DNA of 7,179 nucleotides from Cenarchaeum sp. Lineage in GTDB: Archaea > Thermoproteota > Nitrososphaeria > Nitrososphaerales > Nitrosopumilaceae. The notes under the pieces are model-generated. The model was not told the DNA's origin and made no database searches. It saw only the letters and a program-made list of their open reading frames with translations. The stretch lies in contig RKSK01000132.1 in assembly GCA_007570915.1 (NCBI GenBank), positions 1 to 7,179 on the forward strand, written 5' to 3'. The translations under genes and the position numbers were made by a program. This document shows positions 1-5,879 of this stretch, piece after piece (position 1 is the stretch's first letter; each line of letters opens with the position of its first letter).

Positions 1-632
1 GCGCGGTCCGCACTCAGGCCCTGCGCGACGTCTCGCTCACCGTCCCGCGCGGCGAGTTCATGCTGATCGTCGGGAGCTCCGGCTCGGGCAAGTCGACGCT
101 GCTCAACATGATAGGCCTCCTTGACAGGCCGACGACTGGGAGCATCCGCATAGACGGCGTCGAGACTGCGGGCCTGCCCGACGGCGAGCTCTCGTCGTTT
201 CGCAGCTCGCGCCTGGGCTTTGTCTTCCAGTTCTCAAACCTCCTCGCCGAGCTCACCGTGATCGAGAACGTCGAGCTCCCCCAAAAGATACTCGGCGGCG
301 CCAGGAGGCTCCCGAACCCGCGCGAGCTCCTCGCGGCGGTGGGCATGACGGACCAGATGCACAAGAGGGCCAACGCCATATCCGGCGGCCAGGCCCAGCG
401 CGCGGCGATAGCGCGCGGCCTGGCAAACGGGCCGTCGATCGTCCTGGCCGACGAGCCGACGGGCAACCTCGACTCAAAGTCGGCGGCCGCGACGATAGAG
501 CTGATGAAGTCGATGGCGCGCGAGCTCGCGCAGACCTTTATCATAGTCACGCACGACAGGCACCAGTTCGGCGACGTCGACCGGATCGTCTCGATAAAGG
601 ACGGCATGGCGCACGAGGGCGAGCACCTGTGA
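1..632 (+). CDS. ABC transporter ATP-binding protein, MacB/LolD type (5'-truncated)
   Basis: This is the nucleotide-binding subunit of an ABC transporter of the MacB/LolD/SalX class, which normally works with an FtsX-like permease at the cytoplasmic membrane. The reading frame is open from base 3, so the true start lies before the window; 209 residues are visible and about 10-20 are missing. Numbering from the Met at base 60, I see Walker A GSSGSGKS (5-12), the Q-loop glutamine in FVFQFSNL (Q57), the signature ISGGQ (107-111, Ile replacing the usual Leu), Walker B IVLADE (127-132) followed by PTGNLDS, and the H-loop histidine in VTHD (H165). The stop TGA at 630-632 overlaps the GTG start of the next gene, so the two are probably translated together. 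No permease is visible; it may lie upstream. The substrate cannot be told from the ATPase alone. Confidence 0.93.
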   Translation, partial: AVRTQALRDVSLTVPRGEFMLIVGSSGSGKSTLLNMIGLLDRPTTGSIRIDGVETAGLPDGELSSFRSSRLGFVFQFSNLLAELTVIENVELPQKILGGARRLPNPRELLAAVGMTDQMHKRANAISGGQAQRAAIARGLANGPSIVLADEPTGNLDSKSAAATIELMKSMARELAQTFIIVTHDRHQFGDVDRIVSIKDGMAHEGEHL

Positions 633-1936
633 GGGCGCGCACGGCCGCGCCGGCGGCGATCGCGCTGGCCGCGGCCCTCGCGTGCGCCGCGCTGGCCGGC
701 GGCCCCCAGGGCGCCGCGCCGGAGGCCGGCGCGCAGGTCCTCTCGCCGTTTGAGCGCCAGTTCAGCGCGGTCAAGTACCTCGACGCGTACTTTGGCCTGC
801 CGTCCGCAAAGATGGAGGTCCGCCCCGGCGACGCCAACGTGCCGTTCACCGTGGCGATCGCCAACGTCGGCGCGCACGACATAACGGGGATACGCGGCCA
901 GCTCTCCCTGCCCCTGGCCCTCAGCGCGCACGACGGCGCGCGCGCGGCGGTCGCCGACGCCGAGGACAACGCCAACGCCGGCGAGACGTTCTTCCTGACG
1001 TTCTACGTGAACGTGGACGAGGCCGCCTCGATAGGCGACCACCCGGCCGCAGTCAGGGTCGACTATTCGCGCGTGCGCGAGTCCGGCACGCGCAACGAGT
1101 TTTTCGAGATTGACATAGAGGTGACGGGGGACAGCGTGATTGACGCGAGCGCGCGCGACGCGTTCATCACGTCCTTGCGCGAGAACAGGGTCGCCATAGA
1201 CGTCTCCAACTCTGGCACCGCGCAGGTCTCGAGCGTCGAGGTCACGGTCTCCGGGGCGCAGGACGACTCGTCGCAGTCAATGTCCAACCTCGACAACGTC
1301 GTCATACGCGAGTCGAGCTGGGACCTTGGCAACATAGGCCCCGGCGGGTCGGGCCAGCTGAACGCGACGGTCTACGTGCCGGGATCCCTCAGCGAGGACG
1401 TCCTGCGCGTGCCCCTGGACATATCCTACATCAACGCGCAGGGCGACACGCAGTCGGCCATGCGCGTCGTGGACCTCTACGTGCGCGGGCTCATCGACGC
1501 GCGCATATACGGCGTGCGCGTCGCCGACCTGGCCGGCAACCCGACCATAGTCGGCGACGTGATAAACGAGGGCAACGAGGACGCGCTCTTTGGCTTTGTG
1601 ACGCTGGTTCCGCTCGCCGGCTCAAACCTCGTGGGGACCACTCAGTTCATCGACGAGATAGAGATCGACTCGCCCGTGCCCTTTAGCGTCCCGGTCGAGT
1701 TTGAGGGCGAGGCGCGCTACGGCGACCACGACGTGCGCGTCGACGTGCGCTTCAAGGACTCGACTCGCGAGGAGACGGTCATATCGCTGGAGGCCACCGT
1801 CACGATACCCGAGCCGCCCGCCGAGGAGGGGGGGCCAGACGGAATGTACGCGCTGCTGCTCGCCGCGCCGGCCGCCGCCGTGGCCGCCGTGCTCGTGCGC
1901 AGGAGGCGCGCGCGGCGCGCGGCGGCCGTGCAATGA
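629..1936 (+). CDS. exported, membrane-anchored beta-sandwich protein (COG1361/S-layer-like), ABC transporter partner
   Basis: A 435-residue secreted protein starting at GTG within a GTGA overlap with the ABC ATPase gene. Residues 1-35 form a signal peptide: MRAR, a long Ala/Leu stretch, then a small-residue cleavage region. The body reads as about three beta-sandwich units of the NEW3/CARDB type (roughly 55-165, 180-285 and 295-395). Each has the 'xxVxNxGxxxxxxVxV' look, for example VAIANVGAHDITGI, VAIDVSNSGTAQVSSVEV and IVGDVINEGNEDALF. An acidic, Pro-rich linker leads to one transmembrane helix at 406-423 and the basic tail RRRRARR, giving an outside ectodomain and an inside C-terminus. 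In archaea such proteins often sit beside MacB-type ATPases and FtsX-like permeases, so it is likely the extracytoplasmic part of that system. An S-layer-associated role is an alternative. The exact function is unknown. Confidence 0.85.
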   Translation: MRARTAAPAAIALAAALACAALAGGPQGAAPEAGAQVLSPFERQFSAVKYLDAYFGLPSAKMEVRPGDANVPFTVAIANVGAHDITGIRGQLSLPLALSAHDGARAAVADAEDNANAGETFFLTFYVNVDEAASIGDHPAAVRVDYSRVRESGTRNEFFEIDIEVTGDSVIDASARDAFITSLRENRVAIDVSNSGTAQVSSVEVTVSGAQDDSSQSMSNLDNVVIRESSWDLGNIGPGGSGQLNATVYVPGSLSEDVLRVPLDISYINAQGDTQSAMRVVDLYVRGLIDARIYGVRVADLAGNPTIVGDVINEGNEDALFGFVTLVPLAGSNLVGTTQFIDEIEIDSPVPFSVPVEFEGEARYGDHDVRVDVRFKDSTREETVISLEATVTIPEPPAEEGGPDGMYALLLAAPAAAVAAVLVRRRRARRAAAVQ

Positions 1937-1942
1937 TTATAT
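1937..1942 (+). promoter_or_regulatory. TATA box for the 98-aa protein/UbiB operon
   Basis: TTATAT lies directly after the stop codon of the preceding gene, in otherwise very GC-rich DNA. Its centre is about 28 bases before the ATG at 1968, which predicts a transcript beginning at or next to the start codon, so a leaderless mRNA. This separates the downstream pair from the ABC transporter unit, although readthrough is possible because no T-run terminator is seen. Confidence 0.6.
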
Positions 1943-1967
1943 CCGGACCGCCGGCGAGCCGCGCCCC

Positions 1968-2264
1968 ATGGCCGCAGACGAGATAGAGGTTCCGCTCGAT
2001 GTCCGCGAGGACCTCCCCCACTGGGTCGAGGAGACGGCCCTGGGCGACAGGCGCGGCGCGATCGCCCAGTACCGCTATGGCAACTTGCACATACGCCGCT
2101 ACGCGGACCGCTACACGGTCCACGCCGACGCCGCCGACCCGCGCCGCGACCCGCTGGGCCACCTGCTGCGCGACGCGCCGGCGCTGCTCGCCGCGGCGGC
2201 CGCGGCGCCGGCGGCGGCGTACGCCGCGTGGCGCGCCGCGCGCGCGCTGCGCGGGGGTGCGTGA
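1968..2264 (+). CDS. small hypothetical protein with C-terminal hydrophobic helix, coupled to UbiB
   Basis: A 98-residue protein whose family I do not recognise. The N-terminal two thirds are soluble and charged (MAADEIEVPLDVREDLPHWV and onward) and contain a likely beta-hairpin (AIAQYRYGNLHIRRYADRYTVHAD, residues 32-55). Residues about 70-91 are an Ala-rich hydrophobic helix followed by a short basic tail, consistent with a tail-anchored membrane protein, though Ala-rich helices are easily over-called. The ATG start fits the TATA box 28 bases upstream. Its stop codon shares a base with the ATG of the UbiB-family gene (TGATG), so it is probably translated together with that kinase and may act with it at the membrane. 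That functional link is inference from gene order only. Confidence 0.72.
   Translation: MAADEIEVPLDVREDLPHWVEETALGDRRGAIAQYRYGNLHIRRYADRYTVHADAADPRRDPLGHLLRDAPALLAAAAAAPAAAYAAWRAARALRGGA
2253..2259 (+). promoter_or_regulatory. Shine-Dalgarno-like site before the UbiB-family gene
   Basis: GGGGGTG differs at one base from GGAGGTG, the complement of the 16S rRNA 3' end, and ends four bases before the ATG at 2264. It supports starting the kinase at 2264, inside the operon, rather than at upstream in-frame codons. In DNA this GC-rich the match could be chance. Confidence 0.4.
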
Positions 2265-3811
2265 TGCTCCGCCTGCGCTCGCTGCGCGTGCTCGCCAGGC
2301 TTGCGCCCTCGGTCATCGCGCTGCGCGCCGACCGCAAGAGGTGGCTGCGCGGGGAGAGCACCGAGTCGGACATGGAGCGCTACCGGCGCAACGCGCAGCG
2401 CGCCCTTGACGCCTTTATAGACCTCGGGCCCGTCTACATAAAGCTCGGCCAGTGGCTCTCGGCGCGCGCGGACATACTCCCAAAGCCGTACATGGACACG
2501 CTCTCGCGCCTGCAGGACGACGTGCCCGCGGCCCCCTTTGAGGAGGTCCTCCCGGAGCTCGAGCGCGAGCTCGGGCCCATCGAGGGGGCCTTTGACGAGG
2601 TGTCGCGCGAGGCGATCTCCGGCGCGTCGCTCGGGCAGGTCTACCGCGCGCGCCTGCGCGGCGAGGACGTCGTCGTCAAGGTGAGGCGCCCCGGGATAGA
2701 GAGGGCGGTGCGCGAGGACCTGCGCGACGTCAAGGCCCTCCTGCCGGCGGCGCTGCGGTTCATCAACCCAAACCTCGGCCTCACCGTAAAGGCGATGTTT
2801 GCGCAGTTTGTCGAGACGATACACGAGGAGATGGACTATGGCGTCGAGCTCGAAAACCTGAGGTCCATACGCAAGAGCACGGCGGGCACCGGGATAATAG
2901 TGCCCGACGTGTACGAGGACCGCTCGACGGGGGCGGTCCTGACGATGCGCTACGTGCCGGGCACAAAGGTGACCGACGTTGCGGCCCTCGAGGAGATGGG
3001 CATAGACCGCGAGAGGCTGGTCGTCGACATTCACAAGCTCTTTTTCCTCATGCTCCTGCGCCACCCCGTCTTTCACGCCGACCCGCACCCCGGCAACCTC
3101 TCCGTCGCGCCGGACGGGAGGATAATACTCTATGACTATGGCATGGTCGGCAGGCTTGACGGCGAGACGCGCCTGCGCCTCATACGCCTCTATGCCGCGC
3201 TGGCCGACCGCAGCGCGCCGCGCGCCGTGAGGGCCATGGACGACCTCGGGATGCTCATGCCCGACTTTAACCGGCATGTCATAGAGCGGGCCATATCCCT
3301 GAGCATCCGCGCGATGCACGGCCGGCGCGCAAGCGAGCTAGAGGTGAACATACTGGTCGACCTAGTCAACCGGACCATGGGCAACTTTCCGTTCCTGCTG
3401 CCAAAGCACCTCTCGCTATACATGAGGATGGCCACGCTCCTCGAGGGCATATACAAGGCGCACGGCGTCAAGTTCACGTTCATGAAGGTCCTCAAGGAGA
3501 TACTCGAGGAGGAGCACATGGTCGAGGAGGCGTACATGTCCGAGCTGCGGTCGGGGGTCGGGAGGCTTGCCGGCGCGATGGCCGAGGCGATCGAGGTGGT
3601 CCCGGAGATGCGCCGGTTCCTTGATGACGCGAGGTCGTCGCGCGCGCGCCCCGCACGCGCCGGCGCGCTCCTGCCCGGCAGCATACTGGCGTCCTCGACG
3701 TTTGTCGGCTCGGCGATAATATACGCCTCGGGGGCAGCCGCCGCCGGCGCCGTGGGCATGATGGCGGCGATCGGGATATTTGCCGCCTTTGCGATACTCG
3801 GGAGGCGCTGA
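2264..3811 (+). CDS. ABC1/UbiB-family atypical protein kinase (COG0661)
   Basis: A 515-residue member of the ABC1/ADCK/UbiB family. Family hallmarks are all present: the KxGQ motif in YIKLGQWLSARAD (KLGQ at 60-63), the Ala-loop replacing the P-loop (SGASLGQVYRA, about 119-129), the ATP-anchoring lysine in VVVKV (K139), the E-x-D-Y motif EMDYGVELEN (189-198), the catalytic loop HADPHPGN (271-278) and DYG in place of DFG (291-293). The last ~45 residues form two hydrophobic helices, as in bacterial UbiB, so the protein is likely membrane-bound. Characterised relatives are ATPases that support quinone biosynthesis or lipid homeostasis; the archaeal role is unproven, but menaquinone metabolism is a reasonable guess. 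The start at 2264 is chosen for the TGATG overlap with the upstream gene and the SD-like run. In-frame codons upstream would add up to 12 residues. The stop abuts the convergent Hsp20 gene. Confidence 0.93.
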   Translation: MLRLRSLRVLARLAPSVIALRADRKRWLRGESTESDMERYRRNAQRALDAFIDLGPVYIKLGQWLSARADILPKPYMDTLSRLQDDVPAAPFEEVLPELERELGPIEGAFDEVSREAISGASLGQVYRARLRGEDVVVKVRRPGIERAVREDLRDVKALLPAALRFINPNLGLTVKAMFAQFVETIHEEMDYGVELENLRSIRKSTAGTGIIVPDVYEDRSTGAVLTMRYVPGTKVTDVAALEEMGIDRERLVVDIHKLFFLMLLRHPVFHADPHPGNLSVAPDGRIILYDYGMVGRLDGETRLRLIRLYAALADRSAPRAVRAMDDLGMLMPDFNRHVIERAISLSIRAMHGRRASELEVNILVDLVNRTMGNFPFLLPKHLSLYMRMATLLEGIYKAHGVKFTFMKVLKEILEEEHMVEEAYMSELRSGVGRLAGAMAEAIEVVPEMRRFLDDARSSRARPARAGALLPGSILASSTFVGSAIIYASGAAAAGAVGMMAAIGIFAAFAILGRR

Positions 3812-4204
3812 CTATTGGACCGGTATGCTCGTCCCGCGCCTCTCGCGCGGTATCACCACGGTCAGCACGCCGCCCTCGCAGCGGGCCGAGCCGACGGACT
3901 CGGCGATGTCGGCGGCGTCTGCCGGCAGGCGTATGCGCTTGTCGATGGCCAGAGGCCTCTGCGCGCAGACGATCGAGGACTCCTCGCCGTCGGCCCGCTC
4001 GCGCCTGGCGCGCACGATCAGCGCGTTGCCGTCAAGCCTCACGTCGATGGCGTCCTTTGCGAACCCCGGCACGTCGACTATGACGGTGATCTCGCGCGAG
4101 TTCATGTGCATGTCGACGGCCGGCAGGACAAACTCGTAGAACTCGCGCGTCTTTGAGCCGATCTCGCGCGAGACCTCGCGCGCCATGGCCGTCGCTACGC
4201 CCAT
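3812..4204 (-). CDS. small heat shock protein, Hsp20/alpha-crystallin family
   Basis: A 130-residue ATP-independent holdase chaperone that would bind unfolding proteins and assemble into oligomers. A short N-terminal arm (1-28, with REIGSKTREFYEFVLP) leads into the alpha-crystallin domain: VDMHMNSREITVIVDVPGFAKDAIDV (about 30-55), the strand ALIVRARRER (61-70), and the conserved GVLTVVIPRE (112-121). The C-terminal I-x-I/V oligomerisation motif is present as IPV (127-129). The start at 4204 is preferred because a TATA box is centred about 26 bases upstream, implying a leaderless mRNA. An ATG at 4186 (MAREVSREIG) is the alternative and would remove six residues. It runs convergently to the UbiB gene with no intervening base and divergently from the putative ADP-ribosyltransferase gene. 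Confidence 0.92.
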   Translation of the reverse strand: MGVATAMAREVSREIGSKTREFYEFVLPAVDMHMNSREITVIVDVPGFAKDAIDVRLDGNALIVRARRERADGEESSIVCAQRPLAIDKRIRLPADAADIAESVGSARCEGGVLTVVIPRERRGTSIPVQ

Positions 4205-4227
4205 GCGGGCGCGCGCGGAAGGTCTGG

Positions 4228-4233
4228 TTATAA
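4228..4233 (-). promoter_or_regulatory. TATA box for the Hsp20 gene
   Basis: TTATAA (reading ACTTATAACC on the minus strand) is centred about 26 bases before the ATG at 4204 and is the only AT-rich stretch nearby. The motif is palindromic, but on the plus strand no gene starts about 27 bases beyond it. Confidence 0.65.
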
Positions 4234-4273
4234 GTCATGCGCAGGCACCCGCGCGCGGGGGATCCGCGGGCGC

Positions 4274-4358
4274 GCCCCGCGCCGGCACGATAGCCGCCCC
4301 CGGGGGACAGGCCAGGCAGGCAAGGGCACGCAGGCGGCCTTGCCCGCGCGCGCTGTGC
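4274..4358 (+). pseudogene. decayed 5' fragment of thymidylate kinase (tmk) gene
   Basis: These ~85 bases align with 5880-5965, the last bases before tmk plus its first ~24 codons including the P-loop. The identity is about 85% by eye. A run of 25 bases is identical (4319-4343 versus 5926-5950). The copy cannot encode a kinase: the ATG has become ACG (4286-4288), one base is lost near 4302 and two are lost in the CG run near 4350. Similarity fades after about 4358, where unrelated sequence begins. It lies in the same orientation as the intact gene 1.6 kb downstream and next to the AT-richer gene at 4542. The alignment was done by eye, so the outer edges are approximate. Confidence 0.78.
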
Positions 4359-4359
4359 A

Positions 4360-4385
4360 GGGGATTTTGGCGCAAGGCGATCCCC
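4360..4385. repeat. small inverted repeat beside the tmk fragment
   Basis: GGGGAT at 4360-4365 pairs with ATCCCC at 4380-4385. The 14-base loop itself contains TTG/CAA arms around GCG (4367-4375). It begins exactly where similarity to tmk stops. It could be a hairpin or a recombination-end feature, or simply chance in GC-rich DNA. Confidence 0.3.
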
Positions 4386-4510
4386 GCGCCGGGGGCAAGC
4401 GGGGGCAAAAGGCGGCTCCAGCCGGCTTGCCTCCTGCCATGGCCTGGACAGCGTGCGCCCCGTGAGGAGACCGCCTCGAGCCCGAAAGCGCCGCGATCGC
4501 AACGTTATGC

Positions 4511-4516
4511 TTTTAT
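4511..4516 (+). promoter_or_regulatory. TATA-like box for the ADP-ribosyltransferase-like gene
   Basis: TTTTAT, within an AT-rich island (GTTATGCTTTTATGC), is centred about 28 bases before the ATG at 4542. It is the main reason for choosing that start over an ATG at 4515 that overlaps the box itself. Confidence 0.5.
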
Positions 4517-4541
4517 GCAAGCCAGCCGACGCCCGCAGGCA

Positions 4542-5366
4542 ATGGACATTGGCACCCTGGTGAGGCGGGATCTGGTCAACGCGATAATGCCGCACGTCTG
4601 CGCCGCGATCGCCGCCTCGCCGTGCACGTGCGCAGACCTGCGCCCGGAGCGCATTCTGGAGACGGTTCTGGCGCATGGGCTTGACCCGCTCACAAGACTC
4701 GGGTGGTTTATGGCGCAAAGTCGCGTGGCCCAGTCCCGGTTCTGGGCGGCCATGGCCGCGTGCAGGCATGATGCCAGGCTTGATTCCATGGTGAAAAGGA
4801 CATACATTTCCAACGCCCCTGACCGCGACGTTCCTGCCCTTAACGAGAGGCTCAACTCCCTGTTTCTGGAATGCGGCATTGCGGGCGTTGTGGGAAAATG
4901 CGAAGAGCTTGCAGTTGCGTACAGTGCCGCTCTGCGCTACGCATGGACGCAGGCTGGCGCATTAACGCGATTTACCCGTGGGGAAGGCGAGCTTGAGAGC
5001 ATGCTTGGGAATTGCGTCTTTTTGTCCATCAATAACCCCTTTGTGTCTGCCTCCGTCACCAAGTCTCCATGGTTTGCCGATTATGACATATTTTATATAA
5101 TAAAGATAACTGACGCATACCGAAGGTGCGCGCTTCCCCTAACATACACCTCACACTTTGCGGCCACGCGCCCAGAAACACTGCGGGGGTTCAAGTCTTA
5201 TGCGTTATTTGAGGATGAGGTGAGGATACCAAACGGCACGCCAATCGAGCCAGGCACAATAGGCATAACGTTTCGCGTTCGCAGGCCCATGCCAAAACCC
5301 CGCCTTGATGCCCTGATCGAAAAGTATGCCCCCATTGGAACCGTGAGCGTGGTTTGCCGGGCATGA
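4542..5366 (+). CDS. putative mono-ADP-ribosyltransferase (R-S-E class), AT-richer than neighbours
   Basis: A 274-residue cytoplasmic protein with no signal peptide. Residues 1-140 look helical and unfamiliar. Residues 141-248 carry the ordered motifs of arginine-type ADP-ribosyltransferases: an arginine in LTRFTRG (R146), then FVSAS (168-171, the S-x-S motif) 23 residues later, a hydrophobic strand DIFYIIKIT (182-190), and an ExE turn in FEDEVRIPNGT (E224 and E226). Enzymes of this fold move ADP-ribose from NAD+ to a target; ExE usually goes with arginine as acceptor. The spacing resembles vertebrate ecto-ARTs and clostridial binary toxins, with roughly 20 extra residues before ExE. The assignment rests on motifs read by eye. 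The target, and whether it is a toxin, defence or viral protein, are unknown. GC content drops here (24 of 60 bases in 5041-5100, against 42 of 60 in 6301-6360), which suggests acquisition from elsewhere. No partner antitoxin or ADP-ribosylhydrolase is visible. Confidence 0.6.
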   Translation: MDIGTLVRRDLVNAIMPHVCAAIAASPCTCADLRPERILETVLAHGLDPLTRLGWFMAQSRVAQSRFWAAMAACRHDARLDSMVKRTYISNAPDRDVPALNERLNSLFLECGIAGVVGKCEELAVAYSAALRYAWTQAGALTRFTRGEGELESMLGNCVFLSINNPFVSASVTKSPWFADYDIFYIIKITDAYRRCALPLTYTSHFAATRPETLRGFKSYALFEDEVRIPNGTPIEPGTIGITFRVRRPMPKPRLDALIEKYAPIGTVSVVCRA

Positions 5367-5459
5367 GGCGTGCCTAAATTTCGCCTTGCTGCCCGGCTGT
5401 GGCAGGGCGCGGCGGCGCGCAGGAAGGGCGCCGGTATTTAGCATTTTCTCCATACTCTC

Positions 5460-5464
5460 TTATA
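5460..5464 (+). promoter_or_regulatory. TATA box for the small TTG-start gene
   Basis: TTATA in an AT/CT-rich stretch (5433-5469) is centred 27 bases before the TTG at 5489. It supports both a leaderless mRNA and the use of that TTG as start. Confidence 0.6.
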
Positions 5465-5488
5465 CTCCTCCCCGCGCGCCCTCCAGCG

Positions 5489-5749
5489 TTGGACCCGGAA
5501 GCGAAGCTCGACGGCCTGAGGCTCATCGCAAACGGCCTGCTGTACTACAAGTCGGCGCCCTCGTACGAGCTAATGAACAGGCTCGTGGCCATGGCGCCCT
5601 CCGAGCGCGAGGCGTGGGAGGTGATAAACGAGGCCGAGCGGATCGGCCTCATAGAGGAGGAGACGGCGGCCGTCACGACGACGGCCCTAAACAAGGAGTG
5701 GCGCCTCTGCAAAGAGTTCGACCTGCGGAGGCTCGGGCTCCCAGCATAG
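5489..5749 (+). CDS. small conserved-looking protein, possible winged-helix fold (TTG start)
   Basis: An 86-residue soluble, mostly helical protein that I cannot assign to a named family. The TTG at 5489 is chosen because a TATA box is centred 27 bases upstream; a GTG at 5399 would add 30 low-complexity residues encoded by the promoter region. From the start the protein is charged and compact. The stretch ELMNRLVAMAPSEREAWEVI, then NEAERIGLIEEE (about 27-58), resembles helix-turn-helix plus 'wing' packing, ending in TTTALNKEWRLCKEFDLRRLG. That would fit a small DNA- or partner-binding protein, but this is weak inference. Base composition is high-GC like the host genes, unlike the upstream ADP-ribosyltransferase-like gene, and it has its own promoter and terminator. 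I therefore regard it as a resident gene rather than cargo or an antitoxin. Confidence 0.75.
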   Translation: MDPEAKLDGLRLIANGLLYYKSAPSYELMNRLVAMAPSEREAWEVINEAERIGLIEEETAAVTTTALNKEWRLCKEFDLRRLGLPA

Positions 5750-5760
5750 GCCGCCCGCCC

Positions 5761-5766
5761 TTTTTT
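5761..5766 (+). terminator. T-run transcription terminator
   Basis: Six consecutive T residues follow a C-rich stretch 11 bases after the stop codon at 5749. T-runs on the coding strand are the main intrinsic termination signal in archaea. This is the only convincing terminator in the window. Confidence 0.6.
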
Positions 5767-5860
5767 GCTCCCTGCCGCCCGGCGGCGCCATTGCGGGCGA
5801 TCCCGTGGCGGCGCGCGGCGCCGGCGGCCGTGGCCGCGTCGCGGGGAACCCGACGCACAC

Positions 5861-5868
5861 TTTTTTAA
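5861..5868 (+). promoter_or_regulatory. TATA box for the tmk-HD operon
   Basis: TTTTTTAA stands out in GC-rich surroundings and is centred about 28 bases before the tmk ATG at 5893, predicting a leaderless transcript. Its T-run could also stop any transcript that reads through from upstream. Confidence 0.6.
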
Positions 5869-5879
5869 CCTCGCGCGCC

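Larger units (their letters stand above)
4205..4541. other. 337-base divergent intergenic region with promoters and a gene remnant
   Basis: The gap between the divergent Hsp20 and ADP-ribosyltransferase-like genes holds a TATA box for each side (about 4228-4233 and 4511-4516). It also contains a degenerate copy of the tmk 5' end (4274-4358), an inverted repeat (4360-4385), and a tiny tandem GGGGGCAA pair at 4391 and 4401. From about 4386 to 4505 I recognise no gene. A forward frame stays open across the whole gap, but this is expected at this GC content. Confidence 0.7.

Noticed and set aside
14..1042. 342-residue open frame on the minus strand
   Set aside because: It is antisense to the ABC ATPase and the exported protein, both of which have clear motifs. 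Its translation shows no domain.
2111..3319. 402-residue open frame on the minus strand
   Set aside because: It lies antisense to the UbiB kinase, whose motifs are intact, and its translation is low-complexity Arg/Ala/Gly/Val sequence typical of GC-rich shadow frames.
4185..4541. In-frame upstream extension of the ART-like gene by about 119 residues
   Set aside because: The extension is Arg/Ala/Pro-rich, crosses the tmk remnant, the Hsp20 start and both promoters, and has no recognisable domain. Open frames of this length are expected at ~70% GC. The TATA box supports 4542.
5089..5106. TATA-like run inside the ART-like gene
   Set aside because: No start codon or gene lies about 27 bases downstream in a sensible frame. 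It encodes part of the hydrophobic strand DIFYIIKIT.
5142..5156. TYTS (residues 201-204) as the serine motif of the ART-like protein
   Set aside because: It is only 22 residues before E226, too close for the fold. FVSAS at 167-171 has the preceding Phe and better spacing to both R146 and E226.
5399..5488. GTG start at 5399 for the small protein
   Set aside because: The added residues would be encoded by the TATA box and CT-rich promoter stretch. The TTG at 5489 fits the promoter spacing.
5489..5749. The small TTG-start protein as an antitoxin for the ART-like protein
   Set aside because: It has its own promoter, terminator and resident base composition, is separated by 122 bases, and shows no ADP-ribosylhydrolase or immunity motif.
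5774..5786. GCCGCC-C-GGCGGC palindrome between the small gene and tmk
   Set aside because: It lies after the T-run terminator and such palindromes are frequent in this GC-rich spacer. Nothing ties it to a function.
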